A DNA stretch of 64,000 nucleotides from Imbricaverruca yamaguchii (taxonomy: Eukaryota; Arthropoda; Thecostraca; Neoverrucidae). The translations under genes and the position numbers were made by a program. Below, piece by piece: positions 11,771-23,334 of this stretch (position 1 is the stretch's first letter; every line of letters begins with the position of its first letter). A model generated the notes under the pieces. It ran no database searches. It had not been told where the DNA came from and saw only the letters and a program-made list of their open reading frames with translations. The DNA lies in contig JAOTOL010001616.1 of assembly GCA_034440575.1 (NCBI GenBank), forward strand, positions 124,001 to 188,000, in the 5' to 3' direction.

Positions 11771-12545
11771 AATATTTCGAGCAGTTGAGAATGTGATACG
11801 CGCATGCGCTGACTTACTGCTGATGAAATGCACGGGGAATTTGATATCTACCGCCAGAGAAATGCATGAATTTTTCCCGGACGACTGGACAATGCATGAA
11901 TTGTTCAGTCATTGCATTGAGTGTGAATTGTCGCAAGGCGATCTGAAGGTACGAATAACGTTTCAGAATGTTTCCAATCCGAAGAAGAAATTTACTAAGC
12001 CTCGCTCGCGAGCTAGCCAGTGCATCATGCTTGTTTACTATACCGTTGCAGAAGTAGGTGAACCATGGGATGCGATTTACAAAACCAGTCCAGAAGAACA
12101 AGGGCAAAAACGTTTGTGAAGGACATTTATCGTTGAGAAGGAAGAATTTGTGTAACCCATTTTTATTTTCATTGAGATTCGAATGCACTGCTCCTCTATA
12201 ATCATTTCCTATAATGTCATCATTGGTCTGAGATATATTGGATCATTGGACTTGAGAACGCCTCAAGCCTGCTTTTCGCTCTTGTATTCGGGCCAGTTGT
12301 CTTCCCCTCCCATGCCCAACTGCGACAGATCTGTGAGCGTACCACAGCCGAAGTTTTCTGAAACGCTACCCTATCCAAGGGTCGTAGGGAGGTCCGTTTC
12401 CTACCTGTACCGGAACGTACTCCACACGCTGCGGAACATAGCCCGTGTTTTGCTGGAGAGTAACAGAAGCCAGTTTTGAGCTATAAGCTACATGGTACAA
12501 GCAACTTCCTTCTATTATTGCTTTTTTCTACCGTTTTTTAGAGGG
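11771..12545. other. no recognised gene; one unassigned open frame
   Basis: A + strand frame (11751-12119, 122 codons) contains a hydrophilic, Lys/Arg-rich C-terminal half and no motif I can assign. It starts inside the tail of the dispersed repeat, so it is probably a repeat-derived or chance frame. No splice or promoter evidence supports it. Confidence 0.4.
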
Positions 12546-12620
12546 CGGGGGTGGCCAATTGATTTAGGTACTGAGCTCCGGGGGCCAAAGTCCCGGGTTT
12601 ATTACTCGCACCATTCGGAA
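12546..12620 (+). repeat. tRNA-derived SINE head, copy 1
   Basis: The order GTGGCCAATTGATTTAGG, then AGTCCCGGGTTTATTACTC, mimics the A and B boxes of RNA polymerase III promoters in a tRNA. It aligns along about 70 bases with the better-preserved copy on the other strand at 19190-19262. It does not fold as a functional tRNA with a clear anticodon arm, so I call it a SINE or old tRNA pseudogene. Confidence 0.55.
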
Positions 12621-12984
12621 CATTTACCAATCCTGCTGCCCACCGGCGAAACAGTGTGGGCGGCGCCATTAGCCGTGATCGTGCGCAAAGTGCGTCGTAA
12701 ACCACACAATAAGCATGAAACCTTTTTTGTAGGTTAGCGCCCTCAGAAAAAAAAACGGATTATAGGGAGTGCACAAAAGTTAAATTAAGTCCACGTTCCT
12801 CTGCATTGGCCATGGCACCCCATCTCTACTCCCCAGGTGTTTGTATCTAGATTCGTCTCCGTGCAGGCTCCAATGTTTGGCTTAGCGTGCCATCGAGAAG
12901 TAGAAGTGTAGCTGGCTGGGCCGGACAGTTCAAGGCTTATTGGTATGCTGGCTAGAGCTGAACGAGCAGCACGGTGCTGGATAT

Positions 12985-13063
12985 TTTTGATCCAGAGCAT
13001 TATGCTTTCCAAACTTATTGATGTATATGTTCATGCAAATATGATATACATATACATATATAC

Positions 13064-13131
<68 letters not shown>

Positions 13132-13182
13132 GTGAACGCATACATAAATAAGTTCGGAAAGCGTAATGCTCTTGATGAAAAA
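12985..13182. mobile_element. hairpin/MITE-like element with (TA)n loop
   Basis: Two inverted arms of about 50 bp surround a (TA)n core. The left arm includes AGAGCATTATGCTTTCCAAA (12994-13013). The right arm, read on the other strand, includes AGAGCATTACGCTTTCCGAA, and both continue into ACTTATTxATGTATxxGTTCA. About 85% of arm positions match. The loop (about 13060-13130) is a long (TA)n run. A short element with long inverted ends and no coding capacity fits a miniature inverted-repeat element, possibly Tc1/mariner-related. I could not define a clean target duplication. Confidence 0.7.
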
Positions 13183-14296
13183 TGGTATATAATTATATCT
13201 TAGTTGACGTTTAGGTACTACGTGCGATTCATCTACCAAAATGTTTTGATTTCAACAGTGTCGTCTTTGTCATGTCACGAGGAACTCCACGGGCTCCTTC
13301 GCCATCCTCCGTGCGTCTCCTCTCTGTTTCCCACTGCCGCGTGTCTAGTGAATGTTCGCGGCCAGTAAAATGTATCTCAGCTGTTGTCATTGGCGAGTTG
13401 TTTTACTCCGCTGTCAGCTGCACGACTACCGTTTGTGAGCTGGTCCGGTGGTGACAGATGACGCTTCTAATTGACAGACCTACTGGAAGGATAACAAGGT
13501 GCAGCTGCCGATGCCAACCCTGTTCGAGGTTCGTGAGCGGGTCCAGGCCAGCCTCACGTGTCTCCGCAAAGATATCAAGCGACATCTTAATCCTACGCCG
13601 TACAAGGTAATCCAGCATCATCAGGAAATGCTTAAGATAATGTAGCGTCCGAATACCGCGTGTTTAGCGTACCTCCCGACCAGATGCGCACCATTGAAAG
13701 TCTGTTCCGCAGTTTGGAAATTAGGCGACGACTGGGTAACTGACGCCCCGATGTTCAAACTATTTGGCGCTATCTGACCGTGAGATGGTAGCTGGTCAAC
13801 CGAAAGAGGCAAACATAAATGTTAAATTGGGCTGGGCCATCGGGTCTTGTGTCTCGCACCATCGAGTTACTTTGGCCGGGCATTGGTACCGTGGACTGTC
13901 ATGTTACTCTGTCTGGGCATCAATAGCCAGTCATGACAGCTATGGATGGCTGTCATGCCATGGACTGTCCAACAGCCGAGCCTGGGTATTGGTGTATTGA
14001 GGTCATTTTGATACTTACGTTGAGCACTGAAACCCTCCATTCACATTTTCATGTTGGGAAGCATGTCACTAAGTACATTATCGCTTGATCGCATCAGATA
14101 GTTTTCATGCACTGGTTCATTACGAACGAGAACAAAACTGTTGTGCGTAGCTCTTTCCCCAGGACGGCAAAGCAAACTTTGTATCCGGTATTTGTTTTCA
14201 AACCCGTCTAAGTTTTTTTTTAACCTTTAAGGGCAGTGCTCCAGACTTTAGCGAATTTTATGAAGCTGTGACTAATTGGTGCACGGGCCATTCTGA
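13183..14296. other. gene-free stretch
   Basis: No gene or repeat recognised. The open frames are under 80 codons and have no known features. Confidence 0.5.
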
Positions 14297-14410
14297 TTCC
14301 ACCGAACAACCGCCTGTGTTGAGTGCCGTTGTGCGGTGGTCGGCTGGCGTTGTCGCGCGCTGCTGTTGTGCGCGAGTCGTGCCGTTGCTGACCGAGCTGC
14401 TGGTGTCCAG

Positions 14411-14474
14411 GTCGGGGTGTCGGTGGAGCTGTACAAGTTCCTGCACGACCTGTGGCTGGAGCACGCGCCCATCG
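14411..14474 (+). CDS. weak candidate exon, unknown protein
   Basis: A 64-base segment is bounded by a plausible acceptor (GGTGTCCAG) and a good donor (ATCG followed by GTGAGC). It encodes VGVSVELYKFLHDLWLEHAP followed by Ile and one extra base. The peptide looks protein-like and amphipathic with a third-position G/C bias, but I cannot assign it to a family. No partner exon was identified nearby, so it could be chance in a GC-rich stretch. Confidence 0.2.
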
Positions 14475-14956
14475 GTGAGCTGATCTAGGCGTTGGCGGCC
14501 AGGCGGCGCCACCATCTGCCGTCGCCGGGACCGTCGCCGTCACTGCCGTCGCTGCCGTCGCCGGGGCCGACTTTCGGCCGGGACTAAACACACACACACG
14601 CCGGGATAGTGTATCGCCGGCGACCGTATGAACCGCGCACAACTCCGGCGGCCAGGCGGACGGCGTCTCCGATATCTAGGATCTCTGAGATTACGGCTGC
14701 CGACCTTCGGCCGGTGCCGTTATGGGGCGTAAGGTGGTCGGTGTTTAGACGGACAGCCGGCGCGTCTGTGCCTCCGCCCCGCCCCGTGCACCGCCACGTC
14801 AGACTGGCGGTAGGTCACCACCGCTGGCGGTGTGCGGGCGGTGACAGGCGGCCGCTGCATACTGGGCCCACCGTGTGCAATTGGCTGCCGATTAGCTCCC
14901 CGCGCTGATGCGCTGTCACACGGCAACGGGGCCGTGTTGAGGCCGGCGGCGGCTTC
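14475..14956. other. GC-rich stretch without a recognised gene
   Basis: The sequence is rich in GCCGTCGCCG-type words, with short open frames on both strands. No family recognised. Confidence 0.4.
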
Positions 14957-15110
14957 CACGGACGTGGATCTTTGTGGTAGCCGACTGCTTGTCTCCTGTC
15001 ACACGCTGACACGGACGTGGATCGTTGTGGTAGCTGGCTGCTTGTCTCCTGCCACACGCTGACACGGCCCTGCCGAGGCTGGCCGCGGCTTCCGCGGATG
15101 TGGATCGTTG
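14957..15110. repeat. 53-bp tandem repeat, about 2.5 units
   Basis: The start word CACGG recurs at 14957, 15010 and 15063, always after TCACACGCTGA-like or TTC sequence. The first two units share GACGTGGATC and TGCTTGTCTCCTG. It directly precedes the larger 44-bp array. Confidence 0.8.
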
Positions 15111-15154
15111 TATGCAAGTAGCGCGAGTGACCAGCCGACTGCTGAGCCATCTGT

Positions 15155-16135
15155 GCTGGCCCTGGCTCGGCTGGCGCTGTGCTCAGCAGTGGCACCGTCC
15201 CGGCCCTGGCTCGGCTGGTGCCGTGCTCAGCAGTGGCACCGTCCCGGCCCTGGCTCGGCTGGTGCCGTGCTCAGCAGTGGCACCGTCCCGGCCCTGGCTC
15301 GGCTGGTGCCAGTGCTCAGCAGTGGCACCGTCCCGGCCCTGGGTCGGCTGGCGCTGTGCTCAGCAGTGGCACCGTCCCGGCCCTGGCTCGGCTGGTGCCG
15401 TGCTCAGCAGTGGCACCGTCCCGGCCCTGGGTCGGCTGGTGCCGTGCTCAGCAGTGGCACCGTCCCGGCCCTGGCTCGGCTGGTGCCGTGCTCAGCAGTG
15501 GCACCGTCCCGGCCCTGGGTCGGCTGGCGCTGTGCTCAGCAGTGGCACCGTCCCGGCCCTGGGTCGGCTGGTGCCGTGCTCAGCAGTGGCACCGTCCCGG
15601 CCCTGGCTCGGCTGGTGCCGTGCTCAACAGTGGCACCGTCCCGGCCACGGCTCGGCTGGTGCCGTGCTCAGCAGTGACACCGTCACGGCCCTGGGTCGGC
15701 TGGCGCTGTGCTCAGCAGTGGCACCGTCCCGGCCCTGGCTCGGCTGGTGCCGTGCTCAGCAGTGGCACCGTCCCGGCCCTGGCTCGGCTGGTGCCGTGCT
15801 CAGCGGTGGCACCGTCCCGGCCCTGGGTCGGCTGATGCCGTGCTCAGCAGTGGCACCGTCCCGGCCCTGGCTCGGCTGGTGCCGTGCTCAGCAGTGGCAC
15901 CGTCCCGGCCCTGGCTCGGCTGGTGCCGTGCTCAGCAGTGGCACCGTCCCGGCCACGGCTCGGCTGGTGCCGTGCTCAGCAGTGGCACCGTCCCGGCCCT
16001 GGCTCGGCTGGTGCCGTGCTCAGCAGTGGCACCGTCCCGGCCCTGGCTCGGCTGGTGCCGTGCTCAGCAGTGGCACCGTCCCGGCCCTGGGTCGGCTGGC
16101 GCTGTGCTCAGACCGTCCCGACCCTGGCCCGGCTG
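15155..16135. repeat. 44-bp minisatellite
   Basis: About 22 units of 44 bp, each containing CTCAGCAGTGGCACCGTCCC and GGCCCTGGCTCGGCTGG. Frequent variants are GGGTCGGCTGG and GCGCTGTG. The period is not a multiple of three and the + strand is open in three frames (up to 383 codons), which I treat as compositional. The last unit is truncated before a GGCCAGGGTATTCC junction. Confidence 0.95.
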
Positions 16136-17585
16136 GTGCCGTCCCGCTGGGCCAGGGTATTCCGCTCGGAGTTGGGTTAAGACGTCCTGTGTCGAGGAGT
16201 GCTGCACCTATTGTGTGGTGGATGAGTCGATCACGATGGCTAGGGTGGTGACCAAGTTGTTGGACGGTTTGCGAGTATCAATGTATCTGCTGGAGCCAAG
16301 GAGTGATATTTGTCAGAATCACCATGTTGCTGGTGGTTGACGAAGGTGGATCCATTCGGTTAGCTGCGTGGTAGTGAGGTTGCTCAGAGCAGGCGCACAA
16401 TCACCAACCGTTTACGGAAGGACGTATAAAGTATATCACTTATGAAGATGCCATTTTTAATCATTGTTAATTGGCGTAAAATGACCCAAGTAGTCGACGC
16501 GCCCTAAAGCACCAATCCGCAACCATCTAATCAGTCTCAAACCCTTCGCAGTTGGTCCTGATAAACTTTATCAGGATCAGTATTTTAATTTGGGTCGTGT
16601 ATTTGAGATTTCGTCATCCCGGGATCACTCAAGATCCCCTGGATCCGCCAATAGTCAGGGAGTACAAATCATTTGTAATTCAGATCTGCTCTTTAGTTGT
16701 CTCGTGAGTTTAGTGGACCGTACCGTCATGTGTGTGTTTGTGGGCTTCGTGGTCGCGTTTGTTCACTTATTATCAACTGGTATTTCTTAATGTGTTGGAA
16801 CTCTAGCGACGAAATATGGAACAAGTAATAATTATTGAGCTATAGCAGTACACTTGTGTTTGCTTGATGTTAGTTCGTCGTGTTTTTGTGGTTGGACTTC
16901 CGCGGAATAAATACCCGTATCAGTGGGTTAATTTTGTGTTTTTTCCTCCTGGTTCCGACGTCATTTACGTGCATCTCAACTCTGGTTGGTGCAGCGGACA
17001 CCATGAAGGCACCATGCCGATGGTGCCCTCTGTTGTGGGTATGACACATCATTCGGCAGACCAACCCAAAGTTTTGTCGAAAGGTTCAAGGGTATTGGCA
17101 AGTGTACGACATCCCACGTGCGCCCTCAGTCCATGAACGACACTCCGATGTTAAGATGTTACGTCTACGATTGTCACGAAGAAGAAAGTTATAAAGCTAT
17201 GGAGCACCATGGAACCTGTTGATCGTAAGATCTTTATAAACGTGTGTTGGGCGTGGAAGAAAACAAATCCGCAAGACTTAAGCACAATGAACAAAACACC
17301 CGTATATGCTACAAACACGACGCGGAAGCACATCAAGGAGATGGTGGAAGCAACCGCGTCCGCTGATCTACGGCTGTCAGGTTCCCGTGTGTCAGACTGC
17401 TAAAGCAACCGTCACTGACCACTCAGGGAGCAGACTGAGGTCAGGAGACTCTGTGGCCGCCTGAGCAGCCGATAGTTCATCCTTCAGCGTGACAGCGGCC
17501 TCTTCCGCAGCTGGTGAAGCCACACATCTGCACCGTCACCCGTCCGTGCTGGCCGTGTGTGAGGTCAGCATGGTGGTCGGCACGG
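16136..17585. other. gene-free stretch
   Basis: No gene recognised. Open frames such as 16864-17136 (+) lack any known domain. Confidence 0.5.
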
Positions 17586-18315
17586 TCAAGTGTGCGTGCC
17601 CTGACCATTGAGGGGAGCAGGTTCACGTGACATGATCACTGAGGGGAGCAGGCTCACGTGTCCTGATCACTGAGGGGAGGAGGTTAACGTGTCCTGATCA
17701 CTGAAAGGATCACGTGCACGTGCCCTGATCACTGAGGGGAGCAGGTTCACGTGCCCCGACCACTGAGGGGAGCAGGCTCACGTGTCCTGACCACTGAGGG
17801 GAGGAGGTTAACGTGTCCTGATCACTAAAGGATCACGTGCACGTGCCCTGATCACTGAGGGGAGCAGGCTCACATGTCCTGACCACTGAGGGGAGCAGGC
17901 TCGCGTGTTCTGACCACTGAGGGGAGGAGGTTAACGTACCCTGATCACTGAAAGGATCACGTGCATGTGCCCTGATCACTGAGGGGAGCAGGTTCACGTG
18001 CCCCGACCACTGAGGGGAGCAGGCTCACGTGTCCCGATCACTGAGGGGAGCAGGTTCACATGTTATGGTCACTGAGGGGAGCAGGTTCACGTGTCCTGGT
18101 CACTGAGGGGAGCGGGTTCACGTGTCCTGGTCATTGAGGGAAGCGGGCTCACATGTCCTGATCATTGAGGGAAGCAGGCTCACATGTCATGATCACTGAG
18201 GGGAGCAGGCTCACGTGTCATGATCACTGAGGGGAGCAGGTTCATGTGCCCTAACCACTGGTGGGAGCAGGCTCACGTGTCCTGGTCCCTGAGAGGATCA
18301 TGTTCACGTGCCCTG
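17586..18315. repeat. 31-bp minisatellite with CACGTG motifs
   Basis: About 23 degenerate units of 31 bp built on GATCACTGAGGGGAGCAGG followed by TTCACGTG or CTCACGTG and a short spacer. A sub-pattern with CTGAAAGGATCACGTGCACG recurs near 17700, 17825 and 17950, so there is higher-order structure. Unlike most arrays here it is not open in long frames. Confidence 0.92.
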
Positions 18316-19189
18316 ATGACTCGACATCAGGATGTTTTGCCATGACGTTCGCTGCATTTTCCTCAATGTCTAAACGGTGCACGAAAGAATGTCGTTTTTG
18401 AATCATGGTGCTGGGGTGATTCCATTGTAACTGGAAAAACAATAGCCCCAACGGCTGGAAACTGGGGCGGATCGACGGTCCTAGCGACTGAAGCACTGGG
18501 ACGGATCGACGTTAGTATTATTGTTGGTATAGTTGGTACACTATGACGCCGGCATCCCACAGACTGTTCAGCCAAGGTGGTAGAACGGTGCCTGCTGCCA
18601 ATAGACACAGTGAGCGAAGAGGCGACAGAAGCGAGGCACAAGGATATTCGCTTATGTCGGCTCCACCATGCGCGTAAAGACAGCCGTCTGTCCAACACAG
18701 CAGACGTGTTCCGTCGACTCCTGGTCACCGGCGCCACCCTTTAGTCGGCAGTCTGGGGCTTGACGACCTTCGCAACGCCAGCTCGAAGCGTACCACACCT
18801 CTGCTGACAGAGGTCAGGACTCTGCTAGTGTCGCCGTGCCTGTCGGCTGACAGAGCGCAAGATGTGAGGGACGGTCGGCCCGAGGAAGTCAACAGTGGCG
18901 GTGGCAGCAGCAGCAATAGCAGCGGTGACAGCACGGACTTTGTGCCGTGGCGTCCCGAGCAGCAGTGACAGCATCAGCAGCGGCACCGGTGCAGTGTCCG
19001 TGAGAAGTTGTGCTAGTCGAGGCATCGTTTGCAAGTGATATTGTGGTGCTAGGTTGTGGTATTGTTGTGCTTGTGCTGTTTGTTTATTGTTTATTGGTTG
19101 GTTCACGACACACTTTATGCACATTCACGGCCAATGGCGCCGCCCACACTGTTTCGCCGGTGGGCCGCGGGATTGGGAAATGTCCTGAG
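18316..19189. other. gene-free stretch
   Basis: No gene recognised. The sequence 18890-18990 is rich in AGCAGCAG/GGTGGCAGC words. Confidence 0.5.
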
Positions 19190-19262
19190 TGGCGCTAGAG
19201 TCGGACCCGGGACCTTTGGTACCCGTAGCCCGGCACCTTAACCACTCGGCCTTCCCCGCCCC
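19190..19262 (-). repeat. tRNA-derived SINE head, copy 2
   Basis: On the minus strand it reads AAGGCCGAGTGGTTAAGG (A-box-like, as in Leu/Ser tRNAs) and later TCCCGGGTCCGACTCTAG (B-box-like). The spacing is close to that of a tRNA, but I could not place a convincing anticodon stem or a paired acceptor stem. It aligns with 12546-12620. It is a SINE head or a tRNA pseudogene, not a confident functional tRNA. Confidence 0.6.
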
Positions 19263-22200
19263 GTGCTTGTGCTGTTGTGTTGTACTAGTTTTGTGCTGCG
19301 CTGCGTGCACCCGGTTTTGTTTATTCGGCTCTGTCGCAAGTCGCTCGTGTGGGTGTGCAAGCGCATGTGTGAATTGCGTGCTGATAGTCTGGACAATAAC
19401 ACCACAGCAACATAACCAAATAGTGTAGTTTGCTTTGCTTTCTGACGCTGCTGGCGCATGTGGAAAAAGCGAAACTGATACATATTTTTATGTCTTGTAG
19501 GCACCAAAAGTGTTTTGCGGGTCCAAGTTCAGATCCAAAGGAAAGCCCCAAATAAGGACAATAATACGAATGCGCTGACAAAATCCCGTTTTCCGCCTCC
19601 TTACTGGCGGTAGACAGGTTTTCCGCCAGAAACAAAAAGAACCGTTTTACGCATCCATAGTTAATACGCCTTCAGACATCTGCTCGGGATTTATCCTTGG
19701 TGCCGTATTTAGACTCATGGACCCGCGGCATCGCTATCTCGGCGGGTGACCGCGATCATATAATCGCTTCTTACACACAAGGTAGCAGGTGGTAGCAAGA
19801 AAGTGGATCTGCCCCAGAAAGGCCAATTTATTGGGGAACACAATGGTGATCAAATTATCGCGGTACCTAGCGGTCCTCATAAGATCGGCTCTGATTAATA
19901 TTTTTTCGACTTATTTTCACGATCACTCGGTGGAGCCCTTCATGTCCCAGAATTATACCCAAAACAGTTTGCTATTTTTTCCTTCATTTTTATCGTCAGA
20001 TCAATGTCCTATTATCACGCAAAAACGCGCTCATTGCAGAACAGAAGCAGTTGAAATATTTTAGTTTTGCCTATATTAATATTTAACGCCTTAACGTCAC
20101 TTATGCTATAACGTAAGACTCATTTAACGTAGATGTACATTAGACATTTGCAAAACCTACTATATTTAAAGGCGGCGTAAATGACCTCTATGGTCCGGCA
20201 CACGTGAAACCCACACTCCTCCCCCCACCCTCCCCATCGTAAGTATCGAACATTTAAATCCCTTGCGACATGGAATTTACAAACAGACATGAGCAGGCAG
20301 TAAACTAGGTGGATGAATTCCCATATTAGTTTAAAAGAGTAACGGTTTCCAACTTGAACCATTTATGTAAAGACGTTTTTCTCCCCAGAGCTTTATCAGA
20401 CATTTTTCCCACTTTGTCTGAGGTAAACTTCTATAGGCACGTGAATAGACTATGGACCTCAGCGTTGCGATAGCCCCGGGATAATTATTTCACCAGCTCG
20501 CAGCTTCCAATTTCATACCTCTGGTCTCACGTCACTTGACACGCACCTCCAAAGCAAGCACTTCTATATTGAGCTATTAGTCGAACAACGGCCATGATGC
20601 TTGGTACGTTAATAGCGCGGCGTGATACAGGTATTAATTCAATAGCTTCATTTTGACAGGTCAACAATCACCCTCACTCTATATCTCTACCGACATAGCG
20701 AGTCCGACAGAGTCCAAGCGTACCTTAGTACCGACGTGTGGGGCAGGGCAGGGCAGAACAGGCCGGGCCCGCCCGAGGGGCAACCGCCCGGGGGGCGACC
20801 GCCCGTCTCAAGCGCCCGTCGACGAGAGAATGAACGAGTGCCTCTCGCGGCGCGTCCGAAGTGCCAGACAGTACGTCATTACCATGTGACCAACACGTCA
20901 CTACTGCCCGCGTGGCCCGGACATCGGCCCAGAGTCGGAACAATGGCTCGCGCTGTCCATCTGACACACTTCAGCTCAGAGTCAGAGATCAGAGCCGCCT
21001 CTGATGGCATCCAGAGACTGGCCTTTGTGAGGGTCGCGCGGTATCGGGGTCGGACAGTGAGCTGTCAGCATTTCACAGGATGTTGCTTAACAACTGACTG
21101 GCAGACGACGGCACTGAATGTAGCCTCTGGTCTGGCGACACAGCGCCCGACACTCTAGCGACTTACGACGTGCAATTCGCCACGGCCCACTGACAGCTGG
21201 TATAGACATCATTGACACGCCTGTCCATAGGGCTCCTACATCACCCACTGACGTCACGTCACTTCACATGGCATTCACAATTTGACGACGACGGCGGTGC
21301 GCGCCATGGTACTGGGGCTCACCTTGCCTGTGACCGGGACGGCCGGTGGCTGTGGCCGGAAGCCAGTGCGGGCAATTTCCACTGGCCGACCTCGTCTGGG
21401 CGTCGGCCGATAGGTATGCGACGGAGGGACACAGGGTACGTGCCGCAAGCTTGTCGGGACCGGAACGGAGTGGGTAGGGGGATGAATTTAGAGGATTTAG
21501 ATGCCCCGAAAACTAACTTCGTTACATTTATTGTTGTGCCCAAAAAATCAGAAATCACTATGAAAGCAATTCGGCATGAAACACAGTATCATCTACTATT
21601 TAATCACTCGATGGGGTTTGAAAATAAGCTTTAGCATTCATGCTTTTCCCGGCTATTTACTCCGACTTGGCCACCCTAAGAATCTTGGCCACCCTAAGAA
21701 CCAATTTTAGTCAAAATCAGAGAGGGGTGTGGTAAACACACCTTGATGATTTCTTCTGGAATCGCTCATAAGCGTAAGAACGTAATAGAACCACACTTGC
21801 CAGGCACAAAAAGAAATAAATAAACCAACAAAGAACACATTGAAGAAACAGTGAATAATAACTTTCACCTAAGATCATCTAAGGAATGAGGTTGCATGGG
21901 TAGATCAGATTGACAGAATAGAACGCGTTCATCAGAAAACGCTTCTCAGAAAACGTGCATGTTTCGCATCGGAACACATTGATAATTACCGCACTGAGCA
22001 CAGCATTGTCGTCACATGGCGCACAATCCACCGATCACAACATTGTCTGAATCACTAATTGGTCATCGATGCAACGCAATCCATACAATTATTGTCAATC
22101 ATTGTACTTTCCAACATCGTAGCGATCAGACTTCAGAAGACATGTCATCACTGCGGCATCTTTGTTGTCTTACAGGCACTTAATGGCTCGGGTCATTATC

Positions 22201-22315
22201 GACAGCCATTCTGGTCCGATCATGTAAACACTGGTGTGGATACAACTAGCTCCCAGCAGTTTGAAGATTGATGCAGGTTTCGCTACTTTAATCACGATTC
22301 AGTTCTGCTAGCTAG
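19263..22315. other. gene-free stretch
   Basis: No gene recognised on either strand in about 3 kb. 20730-20830 is GC-rich with repeated GGGCAG and CCGCCCG words. Open frames at 20736-21158 and 21212-21634 lack any known domain. Confidence 0.5.
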
Positions 22316-22319
22316 AGCC

Positions 22320-22715
22320 GTGACGTCCCTGTCCCCGCTCCCCTGGTGGTGACCACGGCTCCCCTGGGGGTGACCACGGCTCCCCTGGCGGTGACCACGG
22401 CTCCCCTGGCGGTGTACATATCTCCCCTGGCGGTGACCACGGCTCCCCTGGGGGTGACCACGGCTCCCCTGGCGGTGTACATATCTCCCCTGGCGGTGAC
22501 CACGGCTCCCCTGGCGGTGACCATAGCTCCCCTGGCGGTGACCATGGCTCCCCTGGCGGTGTACATATCTCCCCTGGCGGTGACCACGGCTCCCCTGGCG
22601 GTGACCACGGCTCCCCTGGCGGTGTACATATCTCCCCTGGCGGTGTACATATCTCCCCTGGCGGTGTACATATCTCCCCTGGCGGTGACCATGCCTCCCC
22701 TGGCGGTGTACATGG
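22320..22715. repeat. 21-bp minisatellite, family I (two unit types)
   Basis: About 19 units of 21 bp sharing CTCCCCTGGCGGTG. Type A continues ACCACGG and type B continues TACATAT. The two types are interspersed rather than blocked. Because 21 is a multiple of three, every frame repeats as seven residues on both strands, giving the 130-345-codon open frames seen here. No signal peptide or initiation context supports a protein. Confidence 0.93.
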
Positions 22716-23150
22716 CTCCCGGACAGGAGCCGACAGCTCCCGGACAGGGGTCGACAGCTCCCGGACAGGAGCCGACAGCTCCCAGACGGGAGCCGACAGC
22801 TCCCGGACAGGAGCCGACAGCTCCCGGACGGGAGCTGTCGGCTCCCGGACAGGGGCCGACAGCTCCCGGACAGGAGCCGACAACTCCCGGGCAGGAGCCG
22901 ACAGCTCCCGGACAGGAGCCGACAACTCCCGGACAGGAGCCGACAGCTCCCGGACCGGAGCCGACAGCTCCCGGACCGGAGCCGACAGCTCCCGGACAGG
23001 AGCCGACAGCTCCCGGACAGGAGCCGACAGCTCCCGGACAGGAGCCGACAGCTCCCGGACAGGAGCCGACAGCTCCCGGGCAGGAGCCGACAGCTCCCGG
23101 ACAGGAGCCGACAGCTCCCGGACAGGAGCCGACCGCTCCCCTGGCGGTGC
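22716..23150. repeat. 21-bp minisatellite, family II
   Basis: About 20 units of 21 bp built on GCTCCCGGACAGGAGCCGAC. It follows family I without a gap, and at 23131-23150 the sequence returns to a family I half-unit (CTCCCCTGGCGGTG), so family II appears to have grown inside family I. At about 22830 one stretch reads GGAGCTGTCGGCTCC, the reverse complement of the usual unit junction GGAGCCGACAGCTCC. Confidence 0.93.
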
Positions 23151-23334
23151 CGTCGGCGGCCGGCGGCCCGCCGCCCCGTTCTGGCCCGGGCAGTTACTGC
23201 CGGCCTGTCGGTGAGGATGGTGACGTCGCGAACGGTACCTGCCGACACGGGAGCGATCACCTCGTGAGACTCCCGAGGACTGCCAGGTCTGACCACTGGG
23301 TACTGGCCAGGTGGCACGCCCTCACCAGCTACCG

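Noticed and set aside
15100..16340. Open frames of up to 383 codons across 15.1-16.3 kb
   Set aside because: They are the three frames of the 44-bp array and carry no independent coding signal.
19190..19262. Functional tRNA gene
   Set aside because: A- and B-box-like words are present, but I could not pair the acceptor or anticodon stems, and a divergent sister copy exists.
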